From: Deltaproteobacteria bacterium
Lineage (GTDB): Bacteria; Myxococcota_A; UBA796; UBA2385
Direction of reading: 5' to 3'
DNA: 5,830 nt
Assembly: GCA_016845285.1 (NCBI GenBank)
Contig: JAERSX010000856.1
Location: forward strand, 1-5,830
Shown: positions 1 through 4,731 of the stretch, one piece after another
Layout of the letters: each line of letters opens with the position of its first letter
Numbering within the stretch: position 1 is the stretch's first letter
Program-made: the position numbers and the translations under genes
Notes under the pieces: generated by a model
Databases searched by the model: none
What the model was told of the DNA's origin: nothing
Seen by the model: only the letters and a program-made list of their open reading frames with translations

Positions 1-161
1 GGTTCCTGTTGGCCGACAACCGTGACCAGGCCATGGACTCCCGCTGGTGGGGCCCCATCGCCGAGTCCGCCATCAAGGGAGTGGTGCGCGCGCACTACAC
101 GCCCACACCCGACGCATGGCGCTTCGACAAGACGCTGCAGCTGGTCATCCCCGAAGAGTGA
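1..161 (+). CDS. lepB: Signal peptidase I (S26 family), C-terminal end, 5' partial
   Basis: The reading frame starts at base 3 and gives the last 52 residues, ending in TGA at 159-161. Type I signal peptidase cleaves signal peptides from exported proteins at the outer face of the inner membrane with a Ser/Lys dyad; both dyad residues would lie upstream, outside the window. The family is identified by the box E motif, here LLADNRDQAMDSRWWGPI (residues 2-19 of the fragment), matching the usual GDNRDNSxDSRxWG. Asp, Asn, Arg and the DSR triplet are kept, but the leading Gly is Ala and the conserved Ser is Ala. In E. coli LepB these correspond to Gly272 and Ser278, next to the catalytic Lys. The tail after box E is hydrophilic and ends in IPEE. 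The gene converges on the neighbouring - strand gene. An S26 paralogue with altered activity is the main alternative. Confidence 0.88.
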   Translation, partial: FLLADNRDQAMDSRWWGPIAESAIKGVVRAHYTPTPDAWRFDKTLQLVIPEE

Positions 162-185
162 GTCCTCGTCGCTGTCGAGGGACTC
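160..185. terminator. Convergent-gene hairpin, likely bidirectional terminator
   Basis: Arms GAGTCCTCG (160-168) and CGAGGGACTC (176-185) pair over 9 bp with one bulged G and a 7-base loop. The hairpin overlaps the lepB stop codon and lies 9 bases beyond the stop of the convergent gene at 195. Neither side has a proper T run (CTTCCCC follows on the + strand), so it is not a textbook intrinsic terminator. Its place between convergent genes is the main support. Confidence 0.5.
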
Positions 186-194
186 CTTCCCCGG

Positions 195-983
195 TCAGGC
201 GCCCGCCCCGTCTCCGAGCTGAAGCTGGCTGAAGCCGAACCGGACCTTCAGCGTGAGGTCGGCCTCGGTGACCTCGAGCATCACGTCCTCCACACCCATC
301 TTGAGCTTCAGTGGCCCACCGGCAGGGGCGACGAGCTCTTCGACCTGCTGCTTCTTGAGGATGGGGACCGGGTTGAAGCGATGGATCTGCTGATTGAGCA
401 AGTAGGCTGCTCCCTCGTTGAGCAGACGCCAGACCACGTGGTCACCGAAGTCGACCTCGGGATCGACCACGTCGCCCACCACGGCCTGAAGCCCCTGGTC
501 GTAGCGGATGTCGCCCAGCGAGCAGCTCGCGCCGAGACGCTTCTCGATGGTGAACGGAAGCTCCACGTTGTCCTTCAACAGGAAGGCCTTGCCGGAGGCC
601 ACGGCCTTGACATGTGCGTCGACGCCGAGCTTCTGGGGCGCGTACTGGAACTCCGTCCCCTCTCGGTCCACCTCGAGCTTCCAGTCGCCCTCGACCCGGA
701 CCACATCGTTCAGGATCTTGTAGACGCTGTCGCGACGGTTGCGCCAGAGATCTCCCGCGCGGCTCTTGGCGCGCATCACGACCTCGGGAGCCTCGCGGTC
801 CTCGAGGAGCGCGGTCACCTTCTCCTTCACCTGGAGCTGCTTGACTCCCTGGTAGAGGGACGGCCCGAGCTCGAAGCCCCCCTCCTTGATCTTCGCAGGC
901 AGGCCTGCCGCCATCAGATCGTCCCAGAGGGCCTTTCCGATGGAGAGGGAGAGGTGGTAGCCGTCGCCGAGGCGCTTGGACAC
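195..983 (-). CDS. Hypothetical soluble protein, 262 aa, downstream of ndk
   Basis: I do not recognise this protein. It starts with GTG at 983-981, preceded by GGAG (992-989) at 5-base spacing, and ends with TGA at 197-195. The only in-frame stop upstream is the ndk stop itself, so the ribosome-binding site decides the start. No signal peptide or membrane helix is visible. The protein is charged, with alternating hydrophobic patterns that suggest beta strands (for example residues 96-109 and 225-252) and short helices near 14-28 and 183-202. It has one cysteine (Cys154). An N-terminal helix followed by GLPAKIKEG and a C-terminal PLKLKMGVEDVMLEV strand pair loosely recall TULIP-type lipid-binding proteins, but this is a weak impression. 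It follows ndk on the same strand after 87 bases and may share its transcript. Codon use matches the neighbours. Confidence 0.8.
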   Translation of the reverse strand: MSKRLGDGYHLSLSIGKALWDDLMAAGLPAKIKEGGFELGPSLYQGVKQLQVKEKVTALLEDREAPEVVMRAKSRAGDLWRNRRDSVYKILNDVVRVEGDWKLEVDREGTEFQYAPQKLGVDAHVKAVASGKAFLLKDNVELPFTIEKRLGASCSLGDIRYDQGLQAVVGDVVDPEVDFGDHVVWRLLNEGAAYLLNQQIHRFNPVPILKKQQVEELVAPAGGPLKLKMGVEDVMLEVTEADLTLKVRFGFSQLQLGDGAGA

Positions 984-988
984 AGGAG

Positions 989-992
989 CTCC
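989..992 (-). promoter_or_regulatory. Ribosome-binding site GGAG for the 262-aa protein
   Basis: GGAG lies 5 bases before the GTG start at 983. It supports GTG rather than an internal start. It is half of the palindrome GGAGCTCC, which probably has no separate meaning. Confidence 0.6.
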
Positions 993-1070
993 GGGGTTGA
1001 ACCCGCAGAGGATACCCCCTGTGTCTCTGGCTGCGGAGCTGGCCCCTCGCAGGAGCCCTCCCTCCGACCC

Positions 1071-1490
1071 TCAGTGCAGCTCGGTGCCCGCGAAGAAGTA
1101 GGCGATCTCAACGGCAGCCGTCTCGGGAGCGTCGGAACCATGCACGGCGTTGTTGCCGATGTGCGCACCGTACAGCTTGCGCAGCGTGCCTTCGTCTGCA
1201 TCGTCGGGGTTGGTCGCGCCCATGATGCGCCGGTTCTCGCTGATGGCGTTGTCGCCCTCGAGGACCATGACCACGCACGGGCCGCTGGACATGAAGTCGG
1301 TGAGCTCGTCGAAGAAGGGACGGCCCGCGTGCACGGCGTAGAAGCCTTCGGCGACGCGCTTCGACATGTGAATCTTCTTCACGGCGCAGATGCGCAGGCC
1401 CTCGGACTCGAAGCGGGCGATGATCTTGCCGACCACGCCAAGCTTGGTGGCGTCGGGCTTGATGATGGAGAAGGTGCGCTCGTTGGCCAT
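1071..1490 (-). CDS. ndk: Nucleoside diphosphate kinase
   Basis: Transfers the gamma phosphate from ATP to nucleoside diphosphates through a phosphohistidine, balancing NTP and dNTP pools in the cytoplasm. The 139-residue length is normal for a bacterial Ndk. The N-terminus MANERTFSIIKPDA carries the conserved Lys11; FYAVHAGRPFF (50-60) and the nucleotide-binding segment SGPCVVMVLEGDNA (69-82) are intact; GATNP follows at 91-95. The active-site His is His117 in NNAVHGSD (113-120), followed by the usual E-x-A-x-x-EIAYFF pattern. The ATG at 1490-1488 is chosen because the conserved N-terminus begins there and GGGGAG lies 5-10 bases upstream. A longer GTG reading from 1568 adds 26 unconserved residues and is rejected. 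It lies 100 bases after the kinase-like gene, with inverted repeats in the gap, so it may have its own transcript. All key residues are present, so it should be active. Confidence 0.98.
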   Translation of the reverse strand: MANERTFSIIKPDATKLGVVGKIIARFESEGLRICAVKKIHMSKRVAEGFYAVHAGRPFFDELTDFMSSGPCVVMVLEGDNAISENRRIMGATNPDDADEGTLRKLYGAHIGNNAVHGSDAPETAAVEIAYFFAGTELH

Positions 1491-1495
1491 GGTGT

Positions 1496-1501
1496 CTCCC
1501 C
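1496..1501 (-). promoter_or_regulatory. Ribosome-binding site GGGGAG for ndk
   Basis: GGGGAG sits 5 bases before the ATG at 1490. Its first two G residues (1501 and 1500) are also the last bases of the hairpin at 1500-1514, so folding could reduce access to part of the site. Confidence 0.7.
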
Positions 1502-1514
1502 GGGCTGTGCCCGG
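1500..1514 (-). promoter_or_regulatory. Perfect 6-bp triloop hairpin at the ndk ribosome-binding site
   Basis: On the - strand the sequence is CCGGGC-ACA-GCCCGG: six G:C pairs closing a three-base loop, ending inside the ndk Shine-Dalgarno. No T run follows, so it is not an intrinsic terminator. It could modulate ndk translation or serve as an RNA end. The pairing is seen; the role is inference. Confidence 0.45.
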
Positions 1515-1520
1515 CAGTGT

Positions 1521-1566
1521 GCGGTTGGCCGGCGGAACTAACGTGGGTCCACAGGCCCAACCACGC
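1521..1566 (-). repeat. Inverted repeat between the pseudokinase gene and ndk
   Basis: GGTTGGCC (1523-1530) pairs with GGCCCAACC (1554-1562) with one bulged base. The stem extends to GC (1521-1522) and GC (1565-1566) across a two-base bulge. The loop is 23 bases. It could be a leader structure for ndk or the 3' end of the preceding operon; no T run is present. Confidence 0.45.
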
Positions 1567-1579
1567 ACCCTATGGGGCG
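1564..1579 (-). terminator. Weak hairpin after the pseudokinase stop
   Basis: On the - strand CGCCCC-ATA-GGG-T-GCG forms a 6-bp stem with one bulged T, 11 bases after the TGA at 1591. There is no T run, and it overlaps the edge of the larger inverted repeat at 1521-1566, so the two folds partly compete. It is a possible but weak end for the three-gene transcript. Confidence 0.25.
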
Positions 1580-1590
1580 GTCTCGTGCCG

Positions 1591-3852
1591 TCAGTGCGAG
1601 GAGCAGCGTCGGAAGGACGACTTGCAGGTCACCGTGGTGGTGGCGCCCGCTGAGACGGTGACCTTTCCAGCAGCGACCGGGGCCTCACCCACGCCGAACG
1701 TGACCATCAAGGTGTAGGTGCCAGGTGCGAGGGTGCCGGCACCGCTGGTCTGACCACCGCCCACGAATTCAACCTTGACCGCGTCTCCCTTGACGGAGAC
1801 CGTGCCCGTGGTTGGAACGGCTGCCGCCCCCAGGATGTCGGCACCACCGACCCCCACGGCCTCGGCGGGAGCGGGTGGGGAAGGTGGACTTCCGGTTGGG
1901 TCGGCCCAGGGATCGTACGCGGCAGAGGCTGCAGCAGGCGATGACGACGCAGCAGCGGGCTTCGTCGACGTCGACGTGCTCGCCACGGGCTTGCTCGCCA
2001 CTTCCGGCTCGGCAGTGGCTGAGGTGGCCGCAGATGCAGCGGGTGCCTCTGCCGCCACGGGCGCGATCTCCTGGCCGGTCCCCGCGTCATCCTCGACGGC
2101 ACCATCCGCCAAGGCCTCGCCGTCGCCCTCAGGCGCGTCGTCGGGGGCTGCAGGCTCTGCGGACGGATCAGCCTCGGTCGCTGGGTCTGCGTCGACAGGG
2201 GGGGTGGCCGCTGTGGCGTCTTCGGCCGTCGGCGCCGAGGCCACCGGGTCGATGGGTCCCGTGTCCCAGGGCCGCCAGAGCAGCACCACCAGTCCGATGG
2301 CGACCACGCCCAAGAGCAACGGCCACGCCCATGGCGGCAGCGCGACATCGTCGTCCTCGTCGTCCTCGTCCACACCCGAAGCCGCGTTGCGTCGATCGTG
2401 TGCCACGCCCATTGGTGGGCTGTTGTCGGGCACCACCAACATCGGGCGCGGCCACTCACGGCCTCCGAGGGCCTCGTCGAGATCCTTTGCGTGCGTGCCC
2501 GCCTGCCCCGGTGGCCCGTCCACCTCGGTGCGATCGGTGGCGTCGTCCGACGGATCGTCGAAGCTGGTGTCCTCCTCGGGCGGTGGCTGGGCCTCCTCGC
2601 CCTCCTTCGAAGGGGCGATGAAGTCGATGGCATCCACACGGGCCTCGGAGGAGTTGTCCTCGGAGGAAACGGAGTGTTCAGCCACGTTGTGGATGATCGG
2701 CACGCTGGCGTCATCATCCGCCGGGCCCTCGTCGTCCTCCAGGTCGATCGTGCTCTCGGCAGGCTCCGACCCGGTCAGTGCCTCCGCGAGATCTCTGGCG
2801 GGCGGTTGAGCTCTCCCCACCTGAATGGTGGGTTGCTCGACGAAGTCGATCTCCGCTTCCTCGGTGGGCGGATCGACGTCTGGCTCCGGGGGAGCGTCGG
2901 CCGCCTCCTGGACTTCGGGCGGGGGCACGGTCTTCGCGGCCTGAGGCTCGGGCAAGGTCACCCGACCGGCTGCCACCTGAGCCTCCTCCCGGCCGCGATC
3001 TCGCAAGACGGGGATGTGCTCCTGACACCACTCGGCCATCCGCACGGAGCCCATGCGGCCCCGAACCCGGTCCAACCAATTCTCGACCTCGACCGCGTTG
3101 GGCCGACCGTCCGGCGAGAACGCCAGGCACCAGGAGATGAGCTCCGCCAGGGCATCCTGGCCGGTGACCTCCCGCACCCTGTCACTCACCGCGGTGGAGA
3201 CAGCGTCGTGCCAGTCAGCCTGTGGACTGGCAAAGGCAGGCACGCGTCCCGTGAGCATCTGGGCCAACATGGCGCCCAGCGCGTAGACATCGGACGCGTG
3301 GAGCGCTCGACCCTCGAGGAGCTCAGGCGCCATGTACGGCGTCGGGACCACCGCCCCTTCCGCCGTCGAGGTCACGTTGGGGAGCCGCCCGACACCACCG
3401 AGCTTGACCTGTCCGCCCACGCCGACGAGGACGTCTGCCGGACCGAGGCGTGCGTGGATGAGGCCGTAGGGCTCGCCCATGCGGGGCTTGCGATCGAAGG
3501 CAGCGTGCAACGCACGGGCGACCTTCCGAGCGATCTCGCAGGCCACGGGCTGATCGATGGGAGCGTCGCGCATGAGCTCGCCCAGCGCGGCACCCTCGAT
3601 GTGTTCACTCACCCGCCAAGCACCGCCGTCCGTGGGCAGCACCCCCCACTCGCGGAGCAGGAAGGGATGGCGCAAGCGGGCGCTCATCTCCACCACCGAC
3701 GTGAGCTCGGCGATGAGCCCACCATCCTCGATCCACTCGGCGACCAGAGCCTTGCCAGACTTTGAGCGGATCTCGGCAGCGTAGCGGACCCCGAGGTCGC
3801 CTACCGCCAAGGGGGCGCCGACCTTGAGCTCTTCGATACCGAACCGTCTCAT
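1591..3852 (-). CDS. Transmembrane pseudokinase (Ser/Thr kinase-like) with periplasmic PEGA-like domain
   Basis: 753 residues, in four parts. Residues about 10-262 are a Hanks-type kinase fold: APE at 175-177, DVYALG at 188-193 and Arg250 are kept. However, the VAIK Lys is Trp40, HRD reads HAR (133-135), the catalytic-loop Lys and Asn are Gly137 and Asp140, and DFG reads GVG (153-155). It should therefore not catalyse phosphotransfer. Residues about 285-505 are an acidic, Pro-rich linker with a twice-repeated DLxEALxG motif (353-361, 456-464) and DEDDEDDD just before the membrane. One membrane helix spans about 508-526. After an Ala/Pro/Thr/Ser linker, residues 682-750 form a periplasmic PEGA-like beta-domain ending in Cys743-x6-Cys750. 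The ATG lies 3 bases after the preceding stop. It is probably a signalling scaffold or receptor for proteins encoded by the same operon. Confidence 0.9.
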   Translation of the reverse strand: MRRFGIEELKVGAPLAVGDLGVRYAAEIRSKSGKALVAEWIEDGGLIAELTSVVEMSARLRHPFLLREWGVLPTDGGAWRVSEHIEGAALGELMRDAPIDQPVACEIARKVARALHAAFDRKPRMGEPYGLIHARLGPADVLVGVGGQVKLGGVGRLPNVTSTAEGAVVPTPYMAPELLEGRALHASDVYALGAMLAQMLTGRVPAFASPQADWHDAVSTAVSDRVREVTGQDALAELISWCLAFSPDGRPNAVEVENWLDRVRGRMGSVRMAEWCQEHIPVLRDRGREEAQVAAGRVTLPEPQAAKTVPPPEVQEAADAPPEPDVDPPTEEAEIDFVEQPTIQVGRAQPPARDLAEALTGSEPAESTIDLEDDEGPADDDASVPIIHNVAEHSVSSEDNSSEARVDAIDFIAPSKEGEEAQPPPEEDTSFDDPSDDATDRTEVDGPPGQAGTHAKDLDEALGGREWPRPMLVVPDNSPPMGVAHDRRNAASGVDEDDEDDDVALPPWAWPLLLGVVAIGLVVLLWRPWDTGPIDPVASAPTAEDATAATPPVDADPATEADPSAEPAAPDDAPEGDGEALADGAVEDDAGTGQEIAPVAAEAPAASAATSATAEPEVASKPVASTSTSTKPAAASSSPAAASAAYDPWADPTGSPPSPPAPAEAVGVGGADILGAAAVPTTGTVSVKGDAVKVEFVGGGQTSGAGTLAPGTYTLMVTFGVGEAPVAAGKVTVSAGATTTVTCKSSFRRCSSH
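2349..2370. repeat. Short tandem repeat, 9-bp unit, 2.4 copies
   Basis: CGTCGTCCT occurs twice in tandem plus four more bases. On the - strand it encodes the acidic run DEDDEDDD (residues 495-502) just inside the membrane helix of the pseudokinase. It is in frame, so copy-number change would lengthen or shorten the acidic tract by three residues without breaking the gene. Confidence 0.7.
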
Positions 3853-3855
3853 GAC

Positions 3856-4731
3856 TCAGAAACTCCCGACCACGACCGCACCCGCTCCCGCACCGACCGC
3901 GACAATGCCTGCGCCGAGCGACAAGCCTTGCAGCGTGTTCGTCTGGCGTCGGAGGTCGGGCAGCTGGGCCGGTGGCGTGGTGGTGTCCCAGAAGCTGGCC
4001 GCCTTGCCGCTCGCGGCAAGGTAGAGCCCACCTGAAGCCAGCACGGCAGCACCAGCGGTGACCGCCAGCGGCACGTTCAGGCTCAGGCCACCGCCACCGC
4101 CACCGCTCGAGCCGGCGCCGCTGCGCGAGGCCTTGGACGGGTAATCGGGGAGAGGCATGCCGGGGCGAACCAGCTCGGAGTGAGCCACCGCACCGTCGGC
4201 GCCGATGTACTGGAAGACGTAGGGCCGATCGAGAGGCACACCCTCCGCAGGGGTGCCATCGACGATGACGCTGCCCTCGGTGGGTGCCGGCAATGGCACC
4301 AAGGCACCCGCAGCCAGCCCGCTCGCGACCTCGAAGTCCACCCGGAGGGGGTGGTTGTCGGGGGCGAGGCTCAAGGGCAGATCGTAGCCAGGAGCCACCG
4401 ACAGCACGGCCTTGAACGACATCACGGTCTGGGCATGGTCGCGATCGAGGAAGGAGGCCAGGGCCTCGAGGCGATGGTAGGACGCCACCTGGCCGGTGCT
4501 CAGCGTCTCGTTGAGGCAGTGCACGGCCTGACCAGCGTTCCAGCGGGCGACCTGGAAGCCTGACTCGTCGAGGTCGGCGAAGGCCACGTCACCCGTGGAG
4601 ACGTGCTGGGACAAGGTGCGGGCGCTCACGGACTCGTCGCAGTCGTCGTCGCTCGCGAAGGCCGGGCTCCAGGCGAGGCCGACGCCAAGCACCAGGGCGC
4701 GAACACTGAAGGGCATGGGATGTCGGCTCAC
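3856..4731 (-). CDS. Exported, membrane-anchored protein with PEGA-like segment, 291 aa
   Basis: No named family is recognised. Residues 1-26 are a signal peptide with a hydrophobic core and an AFA|S cleavage site. The mature part has Cys31 and Cys72, which could form a disulfide, and a helical, TPR-like region (about 80-140) with ASYHRLEALASFL, then FKAVLSVAPGYDLPL and DNHPLR. Residues 152-198 look like a small PEGA-type beta-domain (GSVIVDGTPAEGVP... then MPLPDYP). A Gly/Ser hinge (204-215) leads to two hydrophobic helices, about 216-239 and 269-291, separated by a polar loop with RR. The GTG start at 4731 is favoured by GGAGGTG 6 bases upstream; Met6 is the alternative but is too far from that site. 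It overlaps the FG-GAP gene by 4 bases and precedes the pseudokinase by 3. Most of it should lie in the periplasm, where it could meet the pseudokinase tail. Confidence 0.87.
   Translation of the reverse strand: MSRHPMPFSVRALVLGVGLAWSPAFASDDDCDESVSARTLSQHVSTGDVAFADLDESGFQVARWNAGQAVHCLNETLSTGQVASYHRLEALASFLDRDHAQTVMSFKAVLSVAPGYDLPLSLAPDNHPLRVDFEVASGLAAGALVPLPAPTEGSVIVDGTPAEGVPLDRPYVFQYIGADGAVAHSELVRPGMPLPDYPSKASRSGAGSSGGGGGGLSLNVPLAVTAGAAVLASGGLYLAASGKAASFWDTTTPPAQLPDLRRQTNTLQGLSLGAGIVAVGAGAGAVVVGSF
3863..3867 (-). promoter_or_regulatory. Ribosome-binding site GGGAG for the pseudokinase
   Basis: GGGAG lies 10 bases before the ATG at 3852, inside the last codons of the upstream gene. The spacing is long, which fits re-initiation by ribosomes finishing the upstream gene 3 bases away. 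Confidence 0.45.

Noticed and set aside
1003..1036. Possible hairpin between ndk and the 262-aa gene (CCGCAG/CTGCGG, with inner CAGAG/CTCTG)
   Set aside because: The two pairings compete, the - strand RNA has a C-A mismatch in the inner stem and there is no T run. It is too weak to call a terminator.
381..1541. 386-codon open frame on the + strand
   Set aside because: It lies antisense to ndk and the 262-aa gene, crosses both and their gap, and its product shows no recognisable motif. Long antisense frames are expected in GC-rich coding DNA.
1491..1568. N-terminal extension of ndk from a GTG at 1568
   Set aside because: The 26 added residues do not resemble Ndk, and the ATG at 1490 has both the conserved N-terminus and a good ribosome-binding site.
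1531..1590. Promoter for ndk (TTGGGC and TTAGTT boxes)
   Set aside because: The boxes are only 13 bases apart and match the sigma-70 consensus poorly; no other pair with suitable spacing was seen.
1707..2717. 336-codon Arg/Pro-rich open frame on the - strand
   Set aside because: Frame-shifted reading of the pseudokinase linker and tail; Arg/Pro/Thr-rich composition is typical of a GC-rich shadow.
1775..2809. 344-codon Ser/Ala-rich open frame on the + strand
   Set aside because: Mirror image of the low-complexity linker of the pseudokinase; composition alone explains it.
2398..3765. 455-codon open frame on the + strand
   Set aside because: Antisense to the kinase-like domain, whose motifs clearly identify the - strand as coding. 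The translation is Arg/Gly/His-rich with no domain.
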